Source of the DNA: Lachnospiraceae bacterium
GTDB lineage: Bacteria > Bacillota > Clostridia > Lachnospirales > Lachnospiraceae
Length of the DNA: 42,757 bases
NCBI GenBank assembly: GCA_910574715.1
Contig: CAJTCH010000044.1
Span: forward strand, 1-42,757
Reading direction: 5' to 3'
Shown: positions 15,654 through 22,894 of the stretch, piece by piece
How the letters are laid out: each line of letters starts with the position of its first letter
How positions within the stretch are numbered: position 1 is the first letter of the stretch
Position numbers and translations under genes: made by a program
The notes under the pieces: generated by a model
The model's database searches: none
Told to the model about the DNA's origin: nothing
The model's input: only the letters and a program-made list of their open reading frames with translations

Positions 15654-15899
15654 ATGGAAAGGATTAATCAACGTACAAACCATTTAGTAGGAGAAAATAT
15701 AAAAAGGTTAAGAAAAGAGAACGGATTGAGAAATAAAGATATCGTTGCACAGCTACAGTTACATGGTGTCGAAATCTCTACGGGTACATATAGCAAAGTG
15801 GAAATGGGTTTGAATAATCCAAGCGTAGATTTGCTAATTGCATTGACTAAAATCTTCTCGTGTGATTTTAATGCGTTTTTTCAAGGATATGATAGTTGA
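15654..15899 (+). CDS. XRE-family regulator, copy 2
   Basis: This 81-residue paralogue of the gene at 15318 shares MERINQRTNH, the HTH region and the NNPSVDLLIALT segment. It starts at ATG 15654 behind AGAGGTGATAGA. It differs mainly in the tail (CDFNAFFQGYDS). Its stop overlaps the next regulator's start region, so the two are translationally coupled. Two diverging copies acting on the same operator type may form heterodimers or compete. Confidence 0.85.
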   Translation: MERINQRTNHLVGENIKRLRKENGLRNKDIVAQLQLHGVEISTGTYSKVEMGLNNPSVDLLIALTKIFSCDFNAFFQGYDS

Positions 15900-16123
15900 G
15901 GTTTAGGGTGAAATTTCAGAGAATAGAGGATTTAAGAATAGATAGTGATATTACAATAAAGAAAATCTCTATAGAATTGGGATTACATAGGGATGTGTAC
16001 GTTAGGTATGAAAAGGGGGTTAGAGCATTCCCGATAGATGTACTTTGTAAGTTGGCAGATTATTATGGATGTTCTATTGATTATTTAGTGGGTAGAACAG
16101 ATAGAAAAGAAGTTAATAAGTGA
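15896..16123 (+). CDS. XRE-family regulator, third gene of the cluster
   Basis: This 75-residue HTH protein (VKFQRIEDLRIDSDITIKKISIELG) shows the typical YVRYEKGVRAFPIDVLCKLADYYGCSIDYLVGRTDR ending of small XRE repressors. The start is TTG 15896, overlapping the previous stop, or GTG 15908. It differs clearly from the tandem pair. It is followed by the inverted GTCCAAAATGG operators at 16160-16215. Confidence 0.8.
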   Translation: MRFRVKFQRIEDLRIDSDITIKKISIELGLHRDVYVRYEKGVRAFPIDVLCKLADYYGCSIDYLVGRTDRKEVNK

Positions 16124-16159
16124 AGAAAAAATGATCGTGCGGATATAGCAATATGATAA

Positions 16160-16215
16160 GTCCAAAATGGACTACCCATTATACTAACTTTAAAAATCAC
16201 AAGTCCAAAATGGTA
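16160..16215. promoter_or_regulatory. Inverted operator copies downstream of the XRE cluster
   Basis: GTCCAAAATGGAC (16160-16172) is a perfect 13-base palindrome, and GTCCAAAATGGTA (16203-16215) is a near copy. They are the reverse form of the CCATTTTGGA sites before the two tandem XRE genes, so one regulator family probably acts at all of them. Confidence 0.55.
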
Positions 16216-16433
16216 CTCTGTTATCTCTTTAGTGAAATAGTTATCTATTAGAAGAGGATGGAAGAGTCGTGCGAGATTTATAGTATGAACCATCTTGTTC
16301 TAAAAGCAATGTGGTTTTATCTTCATCATTTACATTCTTACTTACAGCACTATAGGTATGTCAATTTGTGCGGATTCTATATTGAGAAGAATAGAAAATC
16401 AAAAGACAAAAATAAATCTTTGATTTCTCTTGA

Positions 16434-16574
16434 AAAATTTCAAATAGACGAAAGCAGACATGCCAAAATGGCACCTTTGCTAAATTATCTCTTGAAGAAA
16501 TTGCATCTCAACTTGGCAGAGGAATCACAAGGAGCCTTAAATCTCACAGATTCTATGAAAGAAGTATAAAATGA
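16434..16574 (+). pseudogene. HTH fragment, possible transposase remnant
   Basis: An open frame without ATG/GTG/TTG encodes a 46-residue peptide with KLSLEEIASQLGRGITRSLKSHRFYERS. This resembles the HTH of IS30-like transposases or Fis-like regulators. Its TGA overlaps the ATG of the next XRE gene (ATGA). The longer frame at 16258-16569 in another register is less protein-like. It is either a relic or a small gene with a non-standard start. Confidence 0.3.
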
Positions 16575-16786
16575 TAAGTTATGAGCCTTTATGGAATACA
16601 CTGAAAGCTAAACGGATAAGTCAATATCAGTTGATTAACACATATCACGTGTCACCAGGGCAGCTATCACGACTTCGATCTGGTGAAAATATATCTACTC
16701 ATACAATCAACACGTTCTGTGAGATCTTGGATTGTAAAGTTGAGGATATCATAGTATATAGGAAAACAGGGGAGAAGGTGGAGTAA
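16571..16786 (+). CDS. XRE-family regulator, fourth
   Basis: This 71-residue protein (MISYEPLWNTLKAKRISQYQLINTY) has an HTH of the 'YHVSPGQLSRLRSGENISTHTINTFCEILDCKVEDII' type. That form is widespread in Clostridia and similar in design to the repressor at 7065. ATG 16571 lies behind GAAAGAAG. The stop TAA is followed directly by the next small gene, which is probably translated by the same ribosomes. Confidence 0.85.
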   Translation: MISYEPLWNTLKAKRISQYQLINTYHVSPGQLSRLRSGENISTHTINTFCEILDCKVEDIIVYRKTGEKVE

Positions 16787-16903
16787 ATGAACTATGAGGT
16801 AATGAGAGAGGAATATAATTATTGTATTGATGGTGTAGCATTGAAGATCCCCTTTATTCTGTTCAAATACAGGCGTAAGATTTTCTGTGAATCGTTAAAA
16901 TGA
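16787..16903 (+). CDS. Small hypothetical peptide after the XRE gene
   Basis: A 38-residue frame (MNYEVMREEYNYCIDGVALK) starts directly after the TAA of the XRE gene, with GGTGGAG as binding site. It is basic at the end (FKYRRKIFCESLK). It could be a small effector of the regulator or chance. The space from 16904 to 17500 holds a terminator and the leftward toxin gene. Confidence 0.35.
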   Translation: MNYEVMREEYNYCIDGVALKIPFILFKYRRKIFCESLK

Positions 16904-17024
16904 CATATAAAAAATGAAGATGCTGAAACATCCCCATTTCCTAAATTTTTTACTTGCAAATGAGTAAGGAGTCATTTATAAACAGTACGGAAACTTTTAT
17001 GAAAACTGGTTTATAAGTTACACA

Positions 17025-17059
17025 AGCTATCTCCTATTGTTGTAGAGGATAGCTTTTTC
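17025..17059 (+). terminator. Intrinsic terminator
   Basis: AGCTATC (17025-17031) pairs with GATAGCT (17048-17054) and is followed by TTTTTCT. It ends the rightward XRE transcript just before the opposing toxin gene. Confidence 0.6.
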
Positions 17060-17062
17060 TGT

Positions 17063-17146
17063 CTATTTACGGTTGCCGTGATTATCTATGTATGTCAAGG
17101 CAGTGAATACCACCAAGAGCAGCGTCAATACTTCTAACGTGTTCAT
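17063..17146 (-). CDS. Type I holin-like toxin peptide
   Basis: This 27-residue leftward peptide begins MNTLEVLTLLLVVFTALTYI and ends DNHGNRK. It matches the short 'putative holin-like toxin' group of Gram-positive type I toxin-antitoxin loci: a hydrophobic helix, a TYID motif and a charged tail. ATG 17146 follows GGAAAGAAGATTGCT. Such peptides insert into the membrane, and an antisense RNA normally silences them. That RNA would be expected on the plus strand here, but no clear promoter for it is seen. A small hairpin GTTTCC-AAAAAA-GGAAAC (17162-17179) lies upstream in the leader and may mask translation. Confidence 0.75.
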   Translation of the reverse strand: MNTLEVLTLLLVVFTALTYIDNHGNRK

Positions 17147-17499
17147 AGCAATCTTCTTTCCGTTTCCAAAAAAGGAAACCGAGGAACTATCCCTATACTG
17201 TCTATACTGATTAAGGATATTTTATCATACTGTGTCAGATATTAATATAGAATTTAATTCTATATTTGAGTTTGAAATGTGATAATTTGAATGTGAAATT
17301 AAGTGTTGTGAGAATGAGTATGTAAGATTGTGTGGATGTAAAAGTGGAGACAATCAGTGGTCAGCTCATAATGGAGACAGAGTTACCAAAATGCCAAATG
17401 GTACTTGGTTGATATTTATGGAGTCAGCAAAGGAATTATAGTTGTACTCTTTAAGAAAACATCCTATAATAATATTAATCAGAAGTGGAGGTGCAGCGA

Positions 17500-18051
17500 A
17501 TGAATGTTGTAAGAAAAGAGGAGACTTATAAAGAAACCTATACAATAGAAGATATCTATGCCTTACCAGATGGAGAACGGGCAGAGTTGATTGATGGAAA
17601 GATATATTATATGGCACCACCAAACACAAGACATCAGAGGATTGTAAGTAAATTAAATCAGAAGATTGCAAACCATATTGATAGTCATGGTGGAGATTGT
17701 GAAGTATTTCCTTCTCCATTCGCTGTATTCCTGAATAAAGATGATATCAATTACGTGGAACCGGATATTTCTGTTATTTGTGATCCTTCTAAGTTGGATG
17801 ATAAAGGATGTCACGGTGCGCCGGATTGGGTGATTGAAATTGTATCTCCTGGTAGCAAACAGATGGATTATTATAAGAAGCTTTTCAAATATCGCACTGC
17901 CGGAGTTCGTGAATATTGGATTGTTGATTCTGAGAAAAATCGGATCACAGTTTATAATTTTGTACATGATACTATAGAAGAATATGCTTTCGGTGATATT
18001 GTTCCTGTCGGAATATATGGGGATTTTTCAATAAAGGTATCAGATATGTAA
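17500..18051 (+). CDS. Uma2-family (DUF820) endonuclease
   Basis: This 183-residue protein starts at ATG 17500 behind GTGGAGGTGCAGCGA. The Uma2 fold of PD-(D/E)xK nucleases is clear: YTIEDIYALPDGERAELIDGKIYYM, then VEPDISVICDPSKL, then WVIEIVSPGSKQMDYYKKLFKYRTAGVREYWIVD. The acidic residues in EPDIS and the E in IEIVSP, with the following K, fit the catalytic set. Family members are common but poorly characterised, and are linked to mobile DNA. It stands alone upstream of the TA pair. Confidence 0.88.
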   Translation: MNVVRKEETYKETYTIEDIYALPDGERAELIDGKIYYMAPPNTRHQRIVSKLNQKIANHIDSHGGDCEVFPSPFAVFLNKDDINYVEPDISVICDPSKLDDKGCHGAPDWVIEIVSPGSKQMDYYKKLFKYRTAGVREYWIVDSEKNRITVYNFVHDTIEEYAFGDIVPVGIYGDFSIKVSDM

Positions 18052-18135
18052 TAGATCTTTAATGTTGTATAAACTGAATATGCTTATTAATAACAGCTGA
18101 TCATGAATGATTGGCTATTACTTTGCAGATAATTA

Positions 18136-18164
18136 TTGATATAATATACAAATTAAGATATAAT
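18136..18164 (+). promoter_or_regulatory. Promoter of the toxin-antitoxin operon
   Basis: TTGATA (18136-18141), 17 bases, TATAAT (18159-18164). It points at the antitoxin gene starting at 18241. Confidence 0.7.
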
Positions 18165-18200
18165 ATGACTATATAACCGGATTGATATTATTTTTAAGGT

Positions 18201-18216
18201 GCGTCAAATTTGACGC
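18201..18216. promoter_or_regulatory. Palindromic operator in the antitoxin leader
   Basis: GCGTCAAATTTGACGC is a perfect 16-base palindrome 24 bases before the antitoxin start. It is a good candidate site for Phd-type autoregulation. Confidence 0.65.
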
Positions 18217-18240
18217 TTTCAAACTAAGGGAGGATCATAT

Positions 18241-18522
18241 ATGGAAGCAATCAGACCGTCATCGGATTTAAGGAACCACTATAGCGAAATATCCAAACAA
18301 TGCCATGAAGAAAGAACACCCGTTATTATTACAGTAAATGGACGTGGGGATACAGCAGTATTAGGTTTGCAGGATTATTACCAGATGAAATCAGAACTGG
18401 AATTATTACGTACATTAGCAGAAGCGGAAAATGATGTTGATAACGGAAGAGTTGCGCCTATGCGGGATACTTTCGATGATATAAGACAGTCTTTATTAAG
18501 GAGGCAGTCAGATGAAATATAA
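18241..18522 (+). CDS. Phd/YefM-type antitoxin
   Basis: This 93-residue protein (MEAIRPSSDLRNHYSEISKQ) has the Phd/YefM DNA-binding N-terminal fold: SDLRNHYSEISKQCHEERTPVIITVNGRGDTAVLGLQDY. A disordered toxin-binding tail follows. The start ATG 18241 follows GGGAGGATCATAT. It overlaps the toxin gene by 11 bases, the normal arrangement for tight stoichiometry. It should neutralise the toxin and, with it, repress the promoter at the 18201-18216 palindrome. Confidence 0.92.
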   Translation: MEAIRPSSDLRNHYSEISKQCHEERTPVIITVNGRGDTAVLGLQDYYQMKSELELLRTLAEAENDVDNGRVAPMRDTFDDIRQSLLRRQSDEI

Positions 18523-18823
18523 GATAATCCGTACAGATAAAGCAGATGAACAGTTAAGGGAGATTATCTTTTATATTGCGGAAGATTCAGGAAGTATTGA
18601 TATAGCATTGAATTATCTTGATAAAATTGAAGCAGCTATTAATAATTTGGAAGATTTTCCGATGTCTGGCAACGTTCCAAGGTATTCAATTTTACGGAAA
18701 CAGGGATATAGAGTTCTTATTGTGGAAAGACATCTGATATTCTATAAAGTTGATGATGATAAGAGGTTAGTTATAATATATGCAATTGTGGATGGAAGAC
18801 GGGAATATAGGAATTTAATATAG
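18512..18823 (+). CDS. RelE/ParE-superfamily toxin
   Basis: This 103-residue basic protein (MKYKIIRTDKADEQLREIIFYI) has the RelE/ParE layout: two N-terminal helices, LEDFPMSGNVPRYSILRKQGYRVLIVERHLIFYKVDDDKRLVIIYAIVDGRREYRNLI. The RxLxVxxHLIFYKVD core is close to ParE and YoeB-like proteins. Whether it targets ribosome-bound mRNA or gyrase cannot be decided by eye. GGAGGCAGTCAG inside the antitoxin gene is its binding site. It stabilises the element. Confidence 0.9.
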   Translation: MKYKIIRTDKADEQLREIIFYIAEDSGSIDIALNYLDKIEAAINNLEDFPMSGNVPRYSILRKQGYRVLIVERHLIFYKVDDDKRLVIIYAIVDGRREYRNLI

Positions 18824-18838
18824 AATGGATGATATAAT

Positions 18839-18863
18839 AGCCAGCCCTGATTATGGGCTGACT
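18839..18863 (+). terminator. Stem-loop after the toxin gene
   Basis: CAGCCC (18842-18847) and GGGCTG (18855-18860) form a short GC-rich stem 16 bases past the toxin stop. There is no long U-tract, so it may be a weak terminator. Confidence 0.4.
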
Positions 18864-18942
18864 GTTGTGTTGAAATAAAATATTTTTATATCGGATATTT
18901 TGTGGTTTTTGTTAAGATCAATACTCTGATTTTTTTGGAAAA

Positions 18943-18993
18943 GAACAAATGTTCGGAAATACTATTGACAATGAAGAACGTTTGTTCTATAAT
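18943..18993 (+). promoter_or_regulatory. Strong promoter with two LexA-like boxes
   Basis: TTGACA (18965-18970), exactly 17 bases and TATAAT (18988-18993) form a consensus sigma-A promoter. GAACGTTTGTTC (18976-18987) fills the spacer, and GAACAAATGTTCG (18943-18955) lies just upstream. Both match the Gram-positive SOS box GAAC-N4-GTTC. Transcription would run toward the partition genes 420 bases on, so induction by DNA damage is likely. Confidence 0.7.
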
Positions 18994-19012
18994 TATTGTA
19001 GAAAACACAAAA

Positions 19013-19055
19013 AGACCTCTCCTCAAACGGTGCGCCAACACCATCGGACAGGTCT
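19013..19055 (-). terminator. Stem-loop with leftward U-tract
   Basis: AGACCT (19013-19018) and AGGTCT (19050-19055) with inner GGTG/CACC form a hairpin preceded on the plus strand by CAAAAA. It would terminate leftward transcription, or fold in the leader of the rightward SOS-type transcript. Confidence 0.5.
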
Positions 19056-19069
19056 ATTATATAACTAAG

Positions 19070-19138
19070 AGCAGAAACGCTCATTGATATTATCACATAA
19101 TCTTAAATGATTTTCAAGCAATATCAAGCGTTTCTGCT
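19070..19138. repeat. Inverted repeat in the partition leader
   Basis: AGCAGAAACGCT (19070-19081) and AGCGTTTCTGCT (19127-19138) are perfect 12-base arms. A further ATTGATATT/AATATCAA pairs inside. It is a long hairpin or protein site in the region where a TubR-type centromere would be expected. I cannot see a clear iteron series between 19140 and 19400, although ACTAA..TTAGT occurs near 19351-19366. Confidence 0.55.
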
Positions 19139-19413
19139 AAAGATTCCATAGTAATTATTACCATATTGAATAGTGCCGTTTCATCAAGAGTGATGAAGCA
19201 TTACTTAGTTTACCTTTTTTCAGGTGTGTTTGTGTCCGTGAATGGAGAAACGATACAACCTGTTCCAAAAAATATTGAAATGAGAAGAATTTAGAAAAAT
19301 GAAGAAGAAAGAAGGAGAAAGTATTAGAAAAAAGCCAGTTATTTTTTCCATAACTAATCAGAGTTAGTAAGAAACAAAAAGAGAATATCATTAAAAGGAA
19401 GAAGGTGATAAGA

Positions 19414-19707
19414 GTGAATGAAGAGTTAGTCAGAACACAGTATGTAATTATGAGGATTTTACGGACTAATAAAGCCACGAATTACATAAGGGCAATGACA
19501 GTAACAGAAATTTCAGAACAAGAAGGAAGAAATAAGCCTAATACATTGTACAAGCACATAAGGATTCTTGAAAAAAGAAATTTAGTAGAATCTGGTGTAA
19601 AAGTAGAAAGGGCAAATAGTTATTTTATCAATAAATTGGGTTTGGAACTACTAAAAAAATATGATGGTATGGAGGAAGAAAAGAATGGAAGTAACAATGA
19701 GTGTTAA
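19414..19707 (+). CDS. tubR: Winged-helix protein, TubR-like partition adaptor
   Basis: This protein of about 97 residues starts at GTG 19414 (GTG 19405 is also possible) behind GAAGG. It is a winged HTH: YVIMRILRTNKATNYIRAMTVTEISEQEGRNKPNTLYKHIRILEKRNLVESGVKVERANSYFINKLG. Its position directly upstream of, and overlapping, a tubulin/FtsZ-like gene is diagnostic of type III partition loci, where TubR binds the centromere tubC and links it to TubZ filaments. The family call rests on context and fold, not sequence identity. Confidence 0.7.
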   Translation: MNEELVRTQYVIMRILRTNKATNYIRAMTVTEISEQEGRNKPNTLYKHIRILEKRNLVESGVKVERANSYFINKLGLELLKKYDGMEEEKNGSNNEC

Positions 19708-20749
19708 GGGAAGATATGGTTTTGTCGGCTTAGGACAGATGGGAGGTAATGTTGTCAAGAGTATTCATGTAAAGGGATATTCTGTTATGGCAGCGAATAC
19801 GACACCATCGGATTTGAACGGTTTGGATATACCAGAAGAAAATAAGTATCACATTTTGGGCGGATATGGCAGTAGCAAGGAAAGAAAAAAGGCAAAACAG
19901 TTGTTGGCAGAAAATAATTATGAGAATTTTGATTTGCTCATCAATGAGATTAAGGAAAGATTCAAGGATTGTAGGGTTATTTTCCTTATGGGAAGTTCTG
20001 GTGGTGGTTCAGGTAGTGCGATTGTGCCAGCTATTAAAATGAGATTACAAGCTGAAACGGACAAAATCATTTGTGTGGTAACGTGTACGCCTGATGATAA
20101 CGCCAGTATGAAAGAATATATGAACTGCTATGAGTTTTTCCAAGAATTAGAAACTATAGAAGGTGGTGGTGCGACTTTCATCATTGATAACAATAAAAAT
20201 AAAGAAAAGTTAGTCCTAAATGAACAGTTTGCTTGTTATCTGGATGCATTTCTGAATTGTGAGACAACTTCTGCAAGGGGTGTGGTTGATCGGGCAGAGA
20301 TTGAGAATGTCTTATCACAAAAAGGGACTTGTATTGTGAATAAGCAAGGTTCTGATAAAGCAACTACTCAAACAGTGATTGAGAGGATCAGAGATAACAT
20401 CTATGTACCATTGGAGAATGATGGTGTAGTGGCAAACATAGCATTGGTAAATTCTAACAATAATGTGAGACTGAATGAAATAATTGAAAGTGTTGGAAAA
20501 CCACTTGCTACGTTTGAAGGGTGGGAGTCTGATGCGACTGTATTAGCAATATCAGGTTGTTCTCTTCCATATAAGAAGTTGGAAGAAATTAGACAGAAGA
20601 TTGAGGACAATAAAGACATTATTAAAAGAAACTTGACAGCTACAAGTGAACGGAAATTGACAGGAAATATTGATTTTTTGAGTGATATTACTACCGAAAA
20701 ACCGAAACCTGAGAAGAAAAAGTCTACAAGAGACTGGTTATTTATGTAA
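19685..20749 (+). CDS. tubZ: Tubulin/FtsZ-like GTPase (TubZ-like)
   Basis: This 354-residue protein starts at ATG 19685 behind GGAGGAAGAAAAGA and overlaps tubR by 23 bases. YGFVGLGQMGGNVV (near residues 11-24) is the first nucleotide loop. MGSSGGGSGSAIVPA (102-116) is the tubulin signature GGGTGS in the form GGGSGS. The remainder fits the tubulin-type second domain, and the tail (KPKPEKKKSTRDWLFM) is basic as in TubZ. TubZ polymers treadmill and move TubR-bound DNA; phage PhuZ homologues centre virions. Either use is possible in an element that also carries a tape-measure gene. Plasmid-like partition seems most likely. Confidence 0.85.
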   Translation: MEVTMSVKGRYGFVGLGQMGGNVVKSIHVKGYSVMAANTTPSDLNGLDIPEENKYHILGGYGSSKERKKAKQLLAENNYENFDLLINEIKERFKDCRVIFLMGSSGGGSGSAIVPAIKMRLQAETDKIICVVTCTPDDNASMKEYMNCYEFFQELETIEGGGATFIIDNNKNKEKLVLNEQFACYLDAFLNCETTSARGVVDRAEIENVLSQKGTCIVNKQGSDKATTQTVIERIRDNIYVPLENDGVVANIALVNSNNNVRLNEIIESVGKPLATFEGWESDATVLAISGCSLPYKKLEEIRQKIEDNKDIIKRNLTATSERKLTGNIDFLSDITTEKPKPEKKKSTRDWLFM

Positions 20750-20835
20750 TAATACCAAATCAGAAAACAGAAGTAAATAATAGGTGGGAATTTCCGTCTA
20801 TTAAATATAAAAACTAAAAAAGGAAATCAAGAATT

Positions 20836-20958
20836 ATGATGAATACAACAGAAGCAAGGGAAGTAACGGTAAAGGAGTTAGCAGAAGCAGAGCCAGTAGA
20901 GTATGATGTTATCGACACTGAAAAGGGCGTACAAGCTGTTAATGTCAAAAGTGTGTAA
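20836..20958 (+). CDS. Small acidic peptide after tubZ
   Basis: A 40-residue frame (MMNTTEAREVTVKELAEAEP) runs from ATG 20836 to TAA 20956-20958, with AAAGGAAATCAAGA upstream. It is strongly acidic with VEYDVIDTEKGVQAV. It is too short to be TubY. It could be a modulator of the partition pair, and is unrecognised. A 12-base palindrome TTCAACGTTGAA (21008-21019) follows. Confidence 0.4.
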   Translation: MMNTTEAREVTVKELAEAEPVEYDVIDTEKGVQAVNVKSV

Positions 20959-21063
20959 ATTTTATACAATCTGATTGTTAAAAAGAAAATAGGTAATAAG
21001 GGAGTATTTCAACGTTGAAAATCAGCGTTTATTCCCATTTAATAAAACGCGAAGGAGTGATGT

Positions 21064-22626
21064 ATTATTACAAAACAGAACATAACTGAAGACTGTATTT
21101 GCACTATTTTACGGAAGAAACTTTATTCAATAGCAAATGGGGAAAATACCGATGCTTATGAGCCATTACAACTAAAATGGGTGTTTCCGATCGAAAGTAC
21201 AGAAGGAATGATAAAAGCATTTAAAAATATAATCTTTGTTTTGGATTATGTACAAAAAAATGGATGTAGTAAAGATACTATTGATAAAATTATTGAAAAT
21301 GATATTTGTCCTATGACAAGAGAGATAAAAGACAAATATGAATTTTTTATAGCTGGTACGATTATGGCTGTGTGTAGCACTGTAGATGATTTTTCTGATG
21401 AAAAGGAACTAATGGGATTGGTTCATGAAATTATTGGAAAATTTATCTATATGTATGAGATGGCTTGGAAATGGCTTGATTCAGATTCAGTAAGTAATAG
21501 TGCAAATGAAGACATTTCTATATATGAAATAGATACAAGTACGCTTGTAATCGGAATGGTAATAAAGAATTACAAGGAATTATGTACAATTTTGAATGAA
21601 GAAACAAAAACAGGTAAAGCCAAACAGCTACAATTAAAAAATTGGAAAAGATATTTTGATTGGGAGAAAGATGGGCAGAAATTTATTATTGTGGATGTAT
21701 ATGATACACCACTGCCTAAAGAAGATTTGCGAAAAAAAGGAAATAACTCTATATACAAAAACTATATTGAACTTATTTTGTTGCAATATCTATCAAAACA
21801 GGAAGGATATAGAAAGACTTTCACAAAAAGAAACTGGTTAGAATTACTTGGAATGATTAATAGTAAATATGGAAAAGAACCGAAAATGAAGTTAAAACAG
21901 CTTGATTATTGTATAAATGACCAAGAAATCACACTATTTTATATTCGTTCAAATAAGAAGTTGGAACGTGTGTTGCATGATGCTTTAAGCAATCTGCAAA
22001 GAGAAAAATTAATTATTGTGGAATATGAAACAGTAATTGTATCTGTAGATGAAAAAGGTAAAGAGCATCGCTTTATTGCAAATGACTATCAGAAAAAGAA
22101 AATATTGCAGACGGAAAGATATATATTGAAAAATGTCATGCAGTATAAGAATATGTTTTATGTCTATATAAAGAATAAATCAAATGAATACTATAACAAA
22201 GTTAATGAAAAACTTAATGAACTGTATGGTTGGAAATATTATTACAAGCAGATAAAAATTATATATGACCAGCCTAATATTGTAGATGCAATACCTTCTA
22301 AAGAAATTATGTTGCAGAAAGAAATATTGAATAGTAAGATTGTTGAATTTCTCAATGATAATGCAAAAAACGTATATGAAAAGAAGGAAAAAGAATATGA
22401 GTATGCTTTGGATGAATATTTGAATGATTGGATAGGGGACAAGGAATATTTGAGAAATCGAATCAAAGTTCCTAATACTTGGAAATATCCAAAGGCATAT
22501 ATAGAAGCACAGAGAATATTGACTGATGAATTAATTCGTATTGGGCATAATAATATTGTCTTTATGCCTGATAAATTATTAACAGTAGCAGAGGAAAGTA
22601 ATGAATTTCTGGCGTGGATGGCATAA
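21064..22626 (+). CDS. Putative replication protein (unidentified), ATT start
   Basis: This protein of about 520 residues has no ATG/GTG/TTG between the in-frame TGA at 21058-21060 and GTG 21181. The SD GAAGGAG (21051-21057) points to ATT 21064 or 21067, which adds 38-39 residues (TKQNITEDCICTILRKKLYS). Visible segments are YFDWEKDGQKFIIVDVYDTPLPKED, YIELILLQYLSKQEGYRKTFTKRNWLELLGMINSKY and a C-terminal charged helix (NVYEKKEKEYEYALDEYLND). The layout (helical, wHTH-like pieces, between tubZ and a primase gene) suits an initiator, but no catalytic motif is visible. I recall similar unnamed proteins in Clostridia elements. Confidence 0.5.
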   Translation: MITKQNITEDCICTILRKKLYSIANGENTDAYEPLQLKWVFPIESTEGMIKAFKNIIFVLDYVQKNGCSKDTIDKIIENDICPMTREIKDKYEFFIAGTIMAVCSTVDDFSDEKELMGLVHEIIGKFIYMYEMAWKWLDSDSVSNSANEDISIYEIDTSTLVIGMVIKNYKELCTILNEETKTGKAKQLQLKNWKRYFDWEKDGQKFIIVDVYDTPLPKEDLRKKGNNSIYKNYIELILLQYLSKQEGYRKTFTKRNWLELLGMINSKYGKEPKMKLKQLDYCINDQEITLFYIRSNKKLERVLHDALSNLQREKLIIVEYETVIVSVDEKGKEHRFIANDYQKKKILQTERYILKNVMQYKNMFYVYIKNKSNEYYNKVNEKLNELYGWKYYYKQIKIIYDQPNIVDAIPSKEIMLQKEILNSKIVEFLNDNAKNVYEKKEKEYEYALDEYLNDWIGDKEYLRNRIKVPNTWKYPKAYIEAQRILTDELIRIGHNNIVFMPDKLLTVAEESNEFLAWMA

Positions 22627-22638
22627 GAAAAATAAAAA

Positions 22639-22862
22639 TTGTCACTTTAAAAGGGTTATATATAAATAGACTCTATATGGGACTTATAAAGTGACAACTT
22701 TTTTCGTAAGCAATAAAAAAGGAACCATTTAGACACTCCAATATATATACATACCCTATTGTTAGACTGTTTAAATGGTTCCTTTTTGGAGAAGAATAGA
22801 AGAGTTGACTATATTCATCTACTATATATAAAAACCTCTATAGTAGATATAATTAGTCAACT
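22639..22862 (+). terminator. Three consecutive large stem-loops ending in U-tracts
   Basis: Stem 1: TTGTCACTTTA (22639-22649) / TAAAGTGACAA (22687-22697) then CTTTTTT. Stem 2: 20 bases at 22716-22735 pair with 22768-22787 with one mismatch, ending TTCCTTTTT. Stem 3: AGTTGACTA + ATCTACTATA (22803-22826) pair with TATAGTAGAT + TAGTCAACT (22839-22862), then TTTT. All follow the replication-like gene with no ORF between, as tandem terminators or three small RNAs. Confidence 0.65.
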
Positions 22863-22894
22863 TTTGAAAAAGCAAGAAAATAAACCGATTACAT

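Noticed and set aside
16258..16569. 103-residue frame between XRE genes
   Set aside because: Composition is unlike a real protein and another register carries the HTH-like segment.
18902..19087. 61-residue rightward frame over the LexA-like boxes
   Set aside because: It lies across a consensus promoter and hairpins, has no ribosome binding site and has no protein-like composition.
19113..19164. 16-residue leftward frame MVIITMESLAETLDIA upstream of a leftward terminator
   Set aside because: Too short, no binding site, and it overlaps the inverted repeat; I could not separate it from chance.
19158..19478. 106-residue leftward hydrophobic frame over the tubR leader
   Set aside because: It is antisense to tubR and its leader, and its Phe/Leu richness reflects A-rich DNA on the other strand.
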